Source: Candidatus Obscuribacter sp.
GTDB taxonomy: Bacteria > Cyanobacteriota > Vampirovibrionia > Obscuribacterales > Obscuribacteraceae
NCBI GenBank assembly: GCA_021772095.1
Contig: JADYXR010000097.1
Location: forward strand, 1 to 37,397
Direction: 5' to 3'
DNA length: 37,397 nucleotides
In this document: in pieces, positions 1 through 8,325 of the stretch
Layout: each line of letters begins with the position of its first letter
Numbering within the stretch: the first letter of the stretch is position 1
Made by a program: the position numbers and the translations under genes
Notes under the pieces: generated by a model
Databases searched by the model: none
Told to the model about the DNA's origin: nothing
What the model saw: only the letters and a program-made list of their open reading frames with translations

Positions 1-77
1 TCCTCTTGAATTGGGTTCTGGTGTTGCAACCGAAACCATACCAGGCTAGTCCTGGAGGGGATCACCAAACTTTTCAA

Positions 78-659
78 CTAAACTCGGGACAAGGCCAGTT
101 CACGAGACTTGAGATTCTCAGCGAGTTCACCGATCACGATAGCAACGGAACTCAGACCGCCAAGTTCGAATGAGTATCGGACCAAATCCAGAGCTGTGGC
201 TTCTGGTGTGGAGACCTGCATGAAGCCAGTTCTGGTCTTCTGTTTGATGGTTGGTGTTTTCTTGAGATTTCGTTTGGAGAAAAAGCGGATTCTGGTTCGT
301 CCACATTCAATAAGCCGATGAGAGCGCTCTGTGACGACCTGAAATTCCTGCGGTCGGTGATGAGCTGCTCCGAACAATTCAGCCGCACTCAATAGCCCGA
401 CATAGTAGTGCTCGTCCATGAACTTGAGCATGTCGTCGATAAACCATGTCGGAGGCAAGCAACCGGCGACGCGATATTCTGGAGGAACGATTACATAGAA
501 TCCTTTGCGCGGATTAGCAATTGCTCCGTGCTGTCGTAAACGGCTTAGAGCGCGCTCGACAGCCTTCTCTGTCTTGCCGCTCGCAGCCACTAAGGCGGGG
601 TACGAGAATGCGTAACGCCCCTTCGCCTGTAGGTCTTCAACGTATTTTGGAATGCCCAT
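78..659 (-). CDS. AbiEi-like antitoxin of a type IV toxin-antitoxin system
   Basis: This 193-residue protein resembles the AbiEi antitoxin family, whose members repress their own promoter and counteract the AbiEii nucleotidyltransferase toxin. The first ~60 residues look like the winged-helix domain (basic, with the pattern SGKTEKAVERALSRLRQHG followed by KGFYVIVPPEY). The middle holds the typical YVGLLSAAELFGAAHH and FQVVTERSHR segments, and the end has STPEATALDLVRY and a GGLSSVAIVIGELAE helix. The protein stops soon after that helix, so the C-terminus looks shorter than in longer family members. The 77 bases left in the window continue downstream on this strand, and a toxin gene would lie beyond the edge. 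The promoter at about 690-755 contains inverted repeats, which fits autoregulation. I am fairly sure of the family and cannot judge whether the system is complete. Confidence 0.8.
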   Translation of the reverse strand: MGIPKYVEDLQAKGRYAFSYPALVAASGKTEKAVERALSRLRQHGAIANPRKGFYVIVPPEYRVAGCLPPTWFIDDMLKFMDEHYYVGLLSAAELFGAAHHRPQEFQVVTERSHRLIECGRTRIRFFSKRNLKKTPTIKQKTRTGFMQVSTPEATALDLVRYSFELGGLSSVAIVIGELAENLKSRELALSRV

Positions 660-691
660 TTAACGACTCTCAAGCAAACTGTTTACAATAA

Positions 692-752
692 CCCTCGGAA
701 AGAGGGGGTTAGCGCAAGCGCTACCGATATCATTGTACCCCTAATTCAGGGG
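692..752 (-). promoter_or_regulatory. abiEi promoter region with three inverted repeats
   Basis: Upstream of the AbiEi-like gene lie three short palindromes: CCCTC/GAGGG (692-696 and 702-706), TAGCGC/GCGCTA (710-715 and 718-723) and CCCC/GGGG (738-741 and 749-752). On the minus strand a TACAAT hexamer falls between the CCCC/GGGG pair and the TAGCGC palindrome and could be a -10 box. AbiEi proteins are known to bind inverted repeats in their own promoters, so the palindrome just downstream of the candidate -10 is the best operator candidate. No transcription start is proven. Confidence 0.45.
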
Positions 753-996
753 GATTGCGCAAACAATATGTTCCTGTCGCCTTCAAACTATTTGCCATCT
801 GCACGGCAAAACGTCGCTAAAAGAAAAGTCTATAAAGCTTGCCAAATTCAGGGTTAAGAAGCGAACAAACCGACAAGGCTCAAGAGGGCAGACTGATCTT
901 CAGTAATCTGGAGAAATAGAAATTTTGGCGCCGGAGTAGGCTCTCGAGATTTAGGGTAAGGCAACGGGTAAGGCACTAAATTTTGCATACCCCAAT
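724..996. other. Intergenic stretch without a gene
   Basis: Between the AbiEi promoter repeats and the tRNA terminator I see no coding pattern on either strand and no structured RNA that I recognise. It probably holds only promoter sequence for the leftward antitoxin gene. Confidence 0.5.
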
Positions 997-1030
997 AAAA
1001 AAATCGGCGCCTCCTGGAGACCGCCGATTT
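997..1030 (-). terminator. Intrinsic terminator of the initiator tRNA
   Basis: Reading the minus strand, a perfect 9-bp stem AAATCGGCG/CGCCGATTT (arms 1022-1030 and 1001-1009) encloses a 12-base loop and is followed by an unbroken T run (complement of 997-1003). It begins 16 bases after the CCA end of the tRNA gene, which is exactly where a tRNA terminator belongs. Confidence 0.85.
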
Positions 1031-1045
1031 CAGTGACTTTTTAAT

Positions 1046-1122
<77 letters not shown>

Positions 1123-1317
1123 ACCTTTATTGTACACGGCAACTTCTATTGAACGTGAGACGCGCTGAAGCTAATTTGCCGAAGGGCGGTGATAACATGA
1201 ATTCTCCGTTTAGCTGCTGAGCAAATATTGGCAGAAGTTGCGAAACGATATTCGGGCGGGCGCACAGTTTCGGATTGCACTCTGGAATTTATGACTGTCA
1301 GAAAATATGGATTTTGA

Positions 1318-1770
1318 ATGAAAGCAGTTCTCCAAAGAGTCACTTCAGCTTCCGTAACAGTTGACGGAAAAACGGTCGGAAAGATTGGCAAAGGCTTGCT
1401 GATATTGCTGGGTGTCGAAACAGGAGACACAGACGCTGATAGCACATACCTGGCTCAAAAGACGGTCGACCTGCGCATTTTTTCTGACGCCGAGGGCAAA
1501 ATGAACCTGTCCGTGCTCGACATGGGTGGTCAAGCGTTAATCGTTTCGCAGTTCACTTTGATAGCAGATTGGAAAAAGGGGCGTCGGCCTGGCTTCAGTC
1601 GAGCGGCGCGACCGGACGAGGGCAATCGGTTGTACGAACACTATAAGGAATGTGTTCGCAAACACGGCGTCGTTGTTGAGGCTGGAGTCTTCGGCGCGCA
1701 CATGGACGTCGCTCTCGTGAATGACGGGCCGGTCACCTTGATACTCGAAACCCAACCAGGGGACATTTAG
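1318..1770 (+). CDS. dtd: D-aminoacyl-tRNA deacylase (Dtd)
   Basis: This enzyme hydrolyses D-amino acids (and glycine mischarged on tRNA-Ala) from tRNAs and so protects translation. The protein is 150 residues, the normal length for the DTD1 family. It starts with the family hallmark [17 protein letters not shown], carries the SQFTL motif at residues 77-81, and has the [10 protein letters not shown] block with the cross-subunit Gly-cisPro motif GPVT at 137-140. It acts as a homodimer in the cytoplasm. The ATG at 1318 is kept because the conserved N-terminus begins there, although the Shine-Dalgarno match in front is weak. It stands alone: the upstream neighbour is the oppositely oriented initiator tRNA, and a secreted TPR protein starts about 100 bases downstream. 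Confidence 0.96.
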   Translation: MKAVLQRVTSASVTVDGKTVGKIGKGLLILLGVETGDTDADSTYLAQKTVDLRIFSDAEGKMNLSVLDMGGQALIVSQFTLIADWKKGRRPGFSRAARPDEGNRLYEHYKECVRKHGVVVEAGVFGAHMDVALVNDGPVTLILETQPGDI

Positions 1771-1874
1771 AGAATTGTTTAAGGTCCATAATCGTCCAAG
1801 ATAAACTCCATTTCCCCTGTCGCATGGCAACCTCGTAGTATATTTGGTTGCAATGTAGAATAGAAAGGCTCTTT

Positions 1875-2867
1875 ATGCGAAAACCTTCAAGAAAGGCACT
1901 TACAACGACCGCGGCAGTTCTGGCTTGTTTCAGCCTGTCGGTAGCCGACGCGCTCGCCAAGAAATCATCTCTGAGAGATGAGTTCGAATTGGCACCATTC
2001 GTTGGTGGCATGTCTGATCCGACCCAGCCGAAATCGTTCTCTGAAGAATTTCCGAGCAAACAAAAGTCGATTGCTCCCAAGCCGCATGTTCGGAAGCCCG
2101 AGCACAACAATCCCTGGAAGCCGAAAATTGATCCCGAAGATCTGAAGGCGATCGAAAAAGAGACCGAGGAAACTGAAGACGGAGAAGAGCGCGAAAAAAC
2201 TCCTGAAGACATCGAGAAAGAGAAGAAAGAGGCTGAGAGAGCCGAGTTGTATTGGTCAACCGATCCGCACTTCTACTACAAGCGCGCAAATTATTGCTTG
2301 AGCAAAAAGCATTACAAGCAAGCGCTAAACGATTTGAATGAAGCCTGCCAACTGAAACCGGATTATTGGGAAGCGCGCTACTTGGGCGCTTACATCTTTC
2401 AATTGCAAGGTCGCACCAATGAAGCGATCGATAAGTACAAAGAGTACATTGCTGTTCGTCCGGATGATATTCACGCGCGGATCAACATCGGCAGCCTGCT
2501 TCGCAGCAAAGGCGATTTTCTAGACGCAGAAGAAAATTACAGAAAAGCGGTTGAGACCAACTTCTATTCGATTCAGGCGCACTACAATTTAGCCAATGTT
2601 TTGATCGATCAACACAAGCATGAAGAAGCGCTCAAAGAGCTTAAATGCTGTTTGAAGCTTGATCCGAAAAATGCGTGGGTGCATAACAACATCGGCGTGA
2701 TTTATCAAAAGCGAAACTATTTAGAAGAAGCTGAAGAAGAGTTCGTACGCGCGTTGACGCTGGAACCAGCGAACAGAACGTTCGAGAAAAATCTGACGCT
2801 GCTCAGAGCACGCAAAGATAAATCTCGTGGCGATAATATGAGAGCTGATGCGGCTGACGTGCTTTAA
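1875..2867 (+). CDS. Secreted TPR-repeat protein
   Basis: A 330-residue exported protein with tetratricopeptide repeats. A signal peptide is visible (MRKPSRK basic start, hydrophobic TTTAAVLACFSLSVADALA, likely cleavage before KKSS). A charged linker rich in Glu/Lys (about residues 85-125) precedes roughly five TPR units between residues 130 and 310; for example YYKRANYCLSKKHYKQAL and VHNNIGVIYQKRNYLEEA show the expected A/G/Y pattern. TPR arrays bind other proteins, so it probably scaffolds an envelope complex, but no partner is visible. The start is placed at the ATG at 1875 because AGAAAGG lies about 8 bases ahead of it and the signal peptide begins there; a TTG at 1848 would add nine unconvincing residues. 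Confidence 0.85.
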   Translation: MRKPSRKALTTTAAVLACFSLSVADALAKKSSLRDEFELAPFVGGMSDPTQPKSFSEEFPSKQKSIAPKPHVRKPEHNNPWKPKIDPEDLKAIEKETEETEDGEEREKTPEDIEKEKKEAERAELYWSTDPHFYYKRANYCLSKKHYKQALNDLNEACQLKPDYWEARYLGAYIFQLQGRTNEAIDKYKEYIAVRPDDIHARINIGSLLRSKGDFLDAEENYRKAVETNFYSIQAHYNLANVLIDQHKHEEALKELKCCLKLDPKNAWVHNNIGVIYQKRNYLEEAEEEFVRALTLEPANRTFEKNLTLLRARKDKSRGDNMRADAADVL

Positions 2868-3094
2868 ATCTGACTATGTCAGGCATCGATGAGCGAACAA
2901 TGGTTAGCTGCGACAGCAAACATTTGCTTGGTTTGATAGCAAAAATGGTTTAGTTGGATAATCAAAACGCGTGAATAGTCATGCGCAAGCAAGCTTGCGT
3001 AGTCACCATATGTAGTGCCCACCGATTTAGAATAAATAGATTTTGCAAACAGATTGCGATCAGCGCCAGTGAAACGGTTTGGTGTGGTCCTGGC

Positions 3095-3862
3095 TCACTG
3101 AACGCTAATGGACTCGATCAACTTGTCTAGATCAGCCAACGGCGGGGTAAACGCGTTGTCGGCTACTTTGTTCAATTTTGCTTCTTCTGTTTTGGAATAC
3201 TGCGCGAAGTCTTTGCTGAAGGCATCGTACTTTTCTTTTTTCCAGGAAGAGGCATCGCTTTTCTCAGGCAGTGTCTTGCTCTTCACTGGGATCAACGCGG
3301 ACACGTAGAATTTTACATCAGTGCTTAAGCCTTGCATTGAATAAACCAGGCCGTCGTTTGATACCACTTCCGGTTCGATCTGATAAGTGGCGAGATACCG
3401 CACACCAGAGCCGTTTTTGAACTTCAGATATTTCACGTGTGAGTTAATTGGTGTCGACGCATCTTGCCAGGGAAGATATGGGATGTTCTTCGGGGCAGCA
3501 GTTTTGATTTTTAGAAGTGTTGCAAGATCTTTGGTGGCAGTGGCATTCGTTGGGTATGCCGCCTTGAAATTTTTGACTTTGGCATCGCTGGTTGGATAAA
3601 CGTAGATGTGACCGTTTGATGTTCCGAAAGTAATTTCCCAGTGTGCGGGTGCGACGTCGTCTGGTTTTTCATCAGGTGATGGCAGTGGAAAAGCCGGGAC
3701 TTTCTTTGACGAGAATTTCCCGCCCATCGACATGGGGTAGCTGAACGAAACGCCTTTGGAATTGAAGTTGACCATGCTGTCAGCAGCGGCACACGCGTTA
3801 CTCGAAAGTAGGGCGGCAATCGCAGCTGTAGGCACCGCCAGAGCGGTCAGGTTTCTTAACAT
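3095..3862 (-). CDS. Exported protein of unknown function
   Basis: I do not recognise the family. The 255-residue product has a clear signal peptide (MLRNLTALAVPTAAIAALL, cleavage near the ACAAAD region) and no later membrane segment, so it should be periplasmic or secreted. The single Cys sits in SSNACAA, which lacks the leucine expected at -3 of a lipobox, so a lipoprotein is unlikely. The body is rich in Lys, Ser and aromatic residues (for example FSYPMSMGGKF and HVKYLKFKNGSGVRYLATYQ), which suggests a beta-rich domain. An AGGA-type Shine-Dalgarno lies about 10 bases before the ATG. It sits alone, divergent from the small membrane protein gene on its right. Confidence 0.75.
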   Translation of the reverse strand: MLRNLTALAVPTAAIAALLSSNACAAADSMVNFNSKGVSFSYPMSMGGKFSSKKVPAFPLPSPDEKPDDVAPAHWEITFGTSNGHIYVYPTSDAKVKNFKAAYPTNATATKDLATLLKIKTAAPKNIPYLPWQDASTPINSHVKYLKFKNGSGVRYLATYQIEPEVVSNDGLVYSMQGLSTDVKFYVSALIPVKSKTLPEKSDASSWKKEKYDAFSKDFAQYSKTEEAKLNKVADNAFTPPLADLDKLIESISVQ

Positions 3863-4056
3863 GGCACTAGATTCCTTTGAGGGTTCAGCGTAAGTATATA
3901 GCCTGGCGAGTGAGAAGATGACCTGGCGTTTGGTCAGAGTTATAAGCGCTATTCGAATTGAAATGATAGGCTGGATTCAGTACGGGTTTTCCAAAAGCTG
4001 GCTGGTTTGGATTCGGCTCCAGGTCTCAACTATTGCGCCAACGGCGAGGACGTATT

Positions 4057-4521
4057 ATGCAGAGAAAACGCATCATGCAGAGCAGCACTTTAGATACTAA
4101 TGTCAGGTCTATGTTGATGATCGCAATCGCTGTGATTGCATTTGCCGGCACCACCCAGGCGAGCCTCGCGTGCGACGAACACAGTTCGCTAACCTTGAAG
4201 AAACCCGACAGTCAAGTTCAAACAACTGACAGTCAGGCTCAAGAAGCCGATCCCATCAGATCGCCAATCGCGAAGAAACCTAATCAAATGCAAGAAGCCA
4301 CGCTACCTTGTGAAATCGAAGAAGGTAAGTCGTTGTACAAAGTTGTGAGTCCGCCGTTGCGGGAAAAGCCTGCTCACTCCGCGTTGCCGGTTGCTGCGGC
4401 GCTAGTATCTGGCATCGCCATGTTGGGCTTGCTGCGTAAGAAGCGCTCCAGCATTATGATTGTCGGCTGTTCCCTGGCTGCTTTGTGCGCGGCTATCGGC
4501 TTTCTGTGGATCGGAGTTTAG
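4057..4521 (+). CDS. Small membrane protein with signal peptide and two C-terminal helices
   Basis: A 154-residue product of unknown function. The N-terminus carries a hydrophobic stretch MLMIAIAVIAFAGTTQASLA typical of a signal peptide. A hydrophilic Gln/Lys/Pro-rich linker follows (about 45-105). The C-terminus has two hydrophobic helices, ALPVAAALVSGIAMLGLL and IMIVGCSLAALCAAIGFLWI, separated by the basic turn RKKRSS. The layout suggests a periplasmic linker anchored at the inner membrane. The start is the ATG at 4057, preceded by GAGGA with six bases of spacing; an upstream TTG at 4033 has no such site. A short hairpin follows the stop codon. Confidence 0.65.
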   Translation: MQRKRIMQSSTLDTNVRSMLMIAIAVIAFAGTTQASLACDEHSSLTLKKPDSQVQTTDSQAQEADPIRSPIAKKPNQMQEATLPCEIEEGKSLYKVVSPPLREKPAHSALPVAAALVSGIAMLGLLRKKRSSIMIVGCSLAALCAAIGFLWIGV

Positions 4522-4552
4522 GCGAGCGTAAGTTGATGAGAACCCTTGAGTG

Positions 4553-4573
4553 GGCACCGAATCTGGTGCCTTT
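4553..4573 (+). terminator. Weak hairpin terminator candidate
   Basis: A perfect 6-bp stem GGCACC/GGTGCC with loop GAATCT ends in only three T residues. It lies 32 bases after the stop of the small membrane protein gene, so it may end that transcript, but the short T run makes this uncertain. Confidence 0.35.
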
Positions 4574-4883
4574 CAGTTGGCAATCGGCTATCAGTTGTAA
4601 CGTGTCATAAGTTCGCGCTCAACCGCTTCTCTCAAGTAATCTCCGTTAGCGGGTAAATCCGCTTGGGTGATGTTCCCTGAACCTTGTATGAGTCTGAAAT
4701 GGGTAGTTAAACACAACATCATCACACTTCACTGATCGCTTCACGCCAGTTCTTTCTACGGGAAGTCGCTTCTCGTTTTTTTCAATTTTAGTTTGATGAT
4801 CCAGATGCGTGTACTTGCTGAACAGAGGATCTGTCAAGCATTGGTGGGAAAACCCAAGCATCGCAGATTGATCTCACGTATTA
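4574..4883. other. Intergenic stretch without a convincing gene
   Basis: The only open frame here is a 71-codon minus-strand one (4646-4861) whose product has no recognisable motif or membrane segment. It overlaps no ribosome binding site that I can see, so I treat it as noncoding. The region sits between two convergent genes and probably contains their 3' ends. Confidence 0.45.
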
Positions 4884-5711
4884 CTAGTTGATCTGCAAAC
4901 CGAGATCATTAGTCAGTAAGACTTCAATCTCTTGACCGGGTCCAAGGCTGACATTGTCGCCCTGAGAAAACAACGCGATTGCCGAAGTGCCTATCGCTGT
5001 CGCGATAACCGGTGCACCCAGAGTGGCGATGTTGGCTGCCACGAGAGCGCCGTTTGAGGTGCCATCTTTATTGATGCCGGCTACTGATTTTACGTTGCCT
5101 TCCACTCTGGTACCGAAGCTGGTGCCAGGATCGAGCTGACCCTTTTTATTGGAAAGACCTTTTTTAAATTCAATCGACGCGTCCAGTGGTATCACTTCGC
5201 CCGATGGTGTCACAATCTGCTCCAGGCGCAAACCGATCTTGGCGGCGCGGCTGAGCATTCTGGGTTTGACTACTTGTGCGACTCTGCCGCGCACGAAACT
5301 GCCGCGAGGCAAGAGCAAAGTCATACCAATATAGAGATCGTCTTTGACGTGTGCTTCAAACAAATCGCCTGGCTGACTGGCTTTTGCGTCGACAGCGCTT
5401 TCTAAAACTAGTTTCAATCGAGTTTCAACCGGAATAGTGGTCGAAGCTAGATCGGCTTTCAATGCCGTTCCGGTGCCGCCGCCGCCACCATATTCGGCAT
5501 CGATAGGCGCTGCGCTTTTCGTGCGATCTGCGAAGTCAGGAATGTTTTTAGGAGCCATGGTGCCGGCTGGTTTCAAACCTTCCGCGCTCGAGGCCGGAAC
5601 GTACCGCGGCTGTCTCGAATCGGCGTGCGAATATTTTTGCGCCGCCTGGCAGGTGTTTGCGAGCAGCAATGAAAGAGCAAGGGCAGCCGCCAATGAACTG
5701 TTTCTTGCCAT
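4884..5711 (-). CDS. Exported protein with a possible VirB10/TrbI-like beta-barrel domain
   Basis: A 275-residue protein with a signal peptide (MARNSSLAAALALSLLLANTCQA, cleavage before AQKY) and a glycine-rich spacer GGGGG near residue 77. The core (about 95-190) has VETRLKLVLESAVDAKASQPG, IGMTLLLPRGSFVRGRVAQV and TPSGEVIPLDASIEF. This order of a capped sequence, a 'settable to avoid value' strand and an x-LPxGSxxxGRV strand is reminiscent of periplasmic beta domains such as VirB10/TrbI, but the similarity is weak and no other secretion genes are nearby. The C-terminal part contains an Ala/Ile-rich segment (VAANIATLGAPVIATAIG) and ends in VLLTNDLGLQIN. AAAGAGG stands six bases before the ATG. 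It lies 58 bases downstream of kdsB and may be cotranscribed. Confidence 0.7.
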   Translation of the reverse strand: MARNSSLAAALALSLLLANTCQAAQKYSHADSRQPRYVPASSAEGLKPAGTMAPKNIPDFADRTKSAAPIDAEYGGGGGTGTALKADLASTTIPVETRLKLVLESAVDAKASQPGDLFEAHVKDDLYIGMTLLLPRGSFVRGRVAQVVKPRMLSRAAKIGLRLEQIVTPSGEVIPLDASIEFKKGLSNKKGQLDPGTSFGTRVEGNVKSVAGINKDGTSNGALVAANIATLGAPVIATAIGTSAIALFSQGDNVSLGPGQEIEVLLTNDLGLQIN

Positions 5712-5769
5712 GAAAAACCTCTTTCTTAATTGCTGGTTCTGTTATTCGTCATATTGTAGCCGAAGCCGA

Positions 5770-6540
5770 TCAAGCGACACCAATAACCGGAACGACGAGA
5801 GGCACCGCCAAAAGTGCCTCCACCTTGGCAATGTCTTCAGGCACATCGACACCAGGGGAGGTGTGCGAGTTGATGACGACTTTGATTTTTATGCCGTTTT
5901 CCAGGGCGCGCAGTTGTTCTAATTTCTCGGTCAACTCCAGTGGAGTCGGTTCCATAGCGGCGATTCGCAGCAGGCATTCTTTTGTGTAGACATAAAGTCC
6001 GGCGTGCCCCAGGCGAGGAGCGGCTTGTGGACCGGGTTCACGCTCATAAGGAATGGGGTGGCGCGAGAAGTAGAGGGCAAAACCCTGGCGGTCGAGCACG
6101 ACCTTGACCAGTTGTGGCGTCTGCCACTTCTCATCGTCGACCACGTGGTACGCCACTGTGGACATCTCGACGGTTTCGTCTTCCAATAAAGGTCTGATAG
6201 CGTCATCAATAGCGAGTGGCGAAATCAGCGGTTCGTCGCCCTGGACGTTGACGATGATTCGCGTGTCAGGCAAATTGCGAGCTACTTCCGCCAGGCGGTC
6301 AGTGCCGGAGACGTGGTCAGAGCCGGTCATTTGAACTTCGCCGCCGAAGCCCCGCACGGTTGCGGCAATGCGATCGTCGTCGGTCGCGACAATGACACGA
6401 TCGGCAAGCGTGGACTGTTTGGCTTGCTCCCAAACGCGCTGTATCATTGGCTTTCCGCCGATTGAAACTAACGGTTTGCCCGGGAATCGGGTCGATGCGT
6501 AGCGGGCCGGTATGATGATGTCGACGAACTTCTTGGACAT
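5770..6540 (-). CDS. kdsB: 3-deoxy-manno-octulosonate cytidylyltransferase (CMP-KDO synthetase)
   Basis: KdsB activates KDO by converting CTP and KDO into CMP-KDO and diphosphate, the donor for the inner core of lipopolysaccharide. The 256-residue protein has the usual length and all signature blocks: the nucleotide-binding IIPARYASTRFPGKPL at 9-24, SGTDRLAEV near 78-86, NVQGDEPLI at 98-106, the HIPYER-like segment RHPIPYERE at 160-168, LTEKLEQLRALE near 203-214, and VDVPEDI at 231-237, which supplies a metal-binding Asp. Its presence indicates an outer membrane with KDO-containing glycolipid or a KDO-containing polysaccharide. No other LPS gene is adjacent. An exported protein of unknown function follows on the same strand. 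Confidence 0.96.
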   Translation of the reverse strand: MSKKFVDIIIPARYASTRFPGKPLVSIGGKPMIQRVWEQAKQSTLADRVIVATDDDRIAATVRGFGGEVQMTGSDHVSGTDRLAEVARNLPDTRIIVNVQGDEPLISPLAIDDAIRPLLEDETVEMSTVAYHVVDDEKWQTPQLVKVVLDRQGFALYFSRHPIPYEREPGPQAAPRLGHAGLYVYTKECLLRIAAMEPTPLELTEKLEQLRALENGIKIKVVINSHTSPGVDVPEDIAKVEALLAVPLVVPVIGVA

Positions 6541-6832
6541 AAGCCTGTGGACCCTCGATGGTGGGTCTATTATCCAGGATTTCCAGGATTTCTACGTTTA
6601 TTTCGACTTAGATTGGCGCCCGAAGCCAGCCGAGCTAGTTGGCAAGGGACATCCCGGGGTTTGTAAACCTTATTTATCAAGGGTAATTTAATCGTTGTCC
6701 TGGCACGGATCTTCGGTTCTTGACTTGCGCAAAAATGAGAAATGCGTAATAACTATATGATGGACCTTCGTAAAAATTGCGAAGCAGCCCGTAGTGACAA
6801 CGTGACTCGAAGTTCTTGAGAGAGGTAAGCCT

Positions 6833-7366
6833 GTGACCTGTGACTGTTGCGCCAGAGAAAAATTACCAGAACAATTACTACAAAAATTGACCGAAGTTGA
6901 ACAAGACCTGACCCATACGGCGCAACGCATCGTGAAAGCGGCTAGCGATCCCTTTTCCGGAGTGATTCGATTTCTCGAGGATCGTCCTGAGAACACTTCA
7001 CTGCATGGTTATTTCGTCGATCGCGCTCTGGTCGACACTTTCGGTGGACGCGATCAGATCCCCGGTTTGATTCGCGCGATTGCGTCACATGTGCGCCACG
7101 TCATTCGTCATGCCAACGTCATAAATATTGTCAACGAACATCCGACGGCAGAACGGTGGGGGCAGTACGTGATCAAACAGACTGAGAACATGCGTTTTGA
7201 GATTGCTGTGGAGAAGGGTTATCTCACACTCAAGAATATCAAAGGATTATTTGGTATCGAACATGGTATCGAACTTCCGCTTGAGCAGATCATCGTGAAA
7301 CCACCGAAACTGGTTGTCACAGCCAATATGGGACTGTTTAAACCGCAAAAAGTTTTTGACATTTAG
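6833..7366 (+). CDS. Cytoplasmic protein of unknown function
   Basis: A 177-residue product without signal peptide or membrane helices. It begins MTCDCCAREKL, with a Cys cluster CDCC that could bind a metal, followed by a predicted helical segment with charged heptads (LPEQLLQKLTEVEQDLTHTAQRIVKAA). Later blocks are GYFVDRALVDTFGGRDQIPGLIRAIASHVRHV and a basic beta-rich C-terminus ending LGLFKPQKVFDI-like (MGLFKPQKVFDI). I do not recognise the family. The start is GTG at 6833 with AGAGGT about seven bases ahead. The gene is followed by an A-rich spacer with repeated AAAGCATC(C/G)AGA words and then the phosphodiesterase gene. Confidence 0.7.
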   Translation: MTCDCCAREKLPEQLLQKLTEVEQDLTHTAQRIVKAASDPFSGVIRFLEDRPENTSLHGYFVDRALVDTFGGRDQIPGLIRAIASHVRHVIRHANVINIVNEHPTAERWGQYVIKQTENMRFEIAVEKGYLTLKNIKGLFGIEHGIELPLEQIIVKPPKLVVTANMGLFKPQKVFDI

Positions 7367-7378
7367 ATAACCAAACGC

Positions 7379-7442
7379 AAAGCATCCAGAGCAAACATAA
7401 AGCATCCAGATAACCAAAAATAAAAACCAAAAAGCATCGAGA
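7379..7442. repeat. Dispersed 12-base repeat in an A-rich spacer
   Basis: The word AAAGCATCCAGA occurs at 7379-7390 and 7399-7410, and as AAAGCATCGAGA at 7431-7442. The spacer also repeats ATAACCAAA (around 7367 and 7411). It lies directly after a stop codon and looks like local slippage or degenerate tandem duplication, not a protein-binding array. Confidence 0.6.
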
Positions 7443-7481
7443 CAATCAAACAAAAACATTAGATAGCCACAAAACGGTTAG

Positions 7482-8231
7482 ATGACGAAACACCCAACGA
7501 AAGTCTATGCTCATCGCGGCGGTCGCGAATGGGCGCCTGAAAATACGATGGCGGCGTTTCGTCAAAGTCTCGAACTCGGTGTCGATGGAATCGAGCTTGA
7601 CGTGCAGCGTTGCAGCACCGGCGAGATCGTTGTGTTTCACGACCACGATATTGGTAGAACCACCAATGGTGCCGGACCGCTGAAAAATTGCAGCTTCGAT
7701 GAACTGCAAAGACTGAGCGCCGGTCTGTGGTTTGACAAAGATTTTCGCGGTGAGAAAATTCCGCTGTTGACCGATGTGCTCGAGTTGATTGATGGCAAAG
7801 TGATGCTCAACATCGAGTTGAAAAACATGCCGATCGACTATCCGGGCTTGGAAGATGACTTGATCGAACTACTCAGCGAATATCCTCATATGGATCATGT
7901 GGTGTTTAGTTCTTTCGATAATCGATTAACGAAAGTGATGCAGCAAAAACGGCCGGATTGGTATTACGCGATTTTGTTGGATGGAATTCCGGACGACATT
8001 GTTGGAATGGCGAATTCTATGGGTGCGAAATACTGGCACCCGAACTACGAGTCTTTGCTAAAAAATGCATGTGACGAAGCAAAAGCCGCAGGCATTTTGA
8101 TTAATGTTTGGACCGCAAACGATGAAAGAGATTGGGCCAGATTGCTCGAGATGCACGTGGATGGCATCATGACAGATGATCCTGAGGGCTTGATAAATTT
8201 CTTGGAATTAGTTGTCAAGACGCGCGTCTGA
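7482..8231 (+). CDS. Glycerophosphodiester phosphodiesterase
   Basis: The enzyme splits glycerophosphodiesters into an alcohol and glycerol 3-phosphate, usually for lipid head-group recycling. The 249-residue protein is a TIM-barrel member of the UgpQ/GDPD family. Visible landmarks are HRGG at 11-14 followed by APENT at 18-22, IELDVQ at 37-42 with acidic metal ligands, FHDHDIGRTTNG at 52-63 with the second catalytic His, LNIELKN near residues 108-114, and the C-terminal NVWTANDE and GIMTDDPEG blocks. There is no signal peptide, so it should be cytoplasmic like UgpQ. A metallophosphoesterase gene starts less than 100 bases downstream, and the two may be cotranscribed and act on related phospholipid substrates. 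Confidence 0.94.
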   Translation: MTKHPTKVYAHRGGREWAPENTMAAFRQSLELGVDGIELDVQRCSTGEIVVFHDHDIGRTTNGAGPLKNCSFDELQRLSAGLWFDKDFRGEKIPLLTDVLELIDGKVMLNIELKNMPIDYPGLEDDLIELLSEYPHMDHVVFSSFDNRLTKVMQQKRPDWYYAILLDGIPDDIVGMANSMGAKYWHPNYESLLKNACDEAKAAGILINVWTANDERDWARLLEMHVDGIMTDDPEGLINFLELVVKTRV

Positions 8232-8325
8232 CAAGCGATTCCGAGGAACAACATAGGAAGTGAGTCGAAGGAACCGAGCAATCGGGATGGACTTACCGGC
8301 GACTGCAATTATTTTAGGTAGAGAG

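Noticed and set aside
1848..1874. TTG start nine codons before the TPR protein's ATG
   Set aside because: The signal peptide begins at the ATG at 1875 and has a proper ribosome binding site; the upstream extension is not signal-like.
4646..4861. Minus-strand 71-codon frame in the 4522-4883 gap
   Set aside because: No ribosome binding site or recognisable feature; sits in an A/T-rich 3' region.
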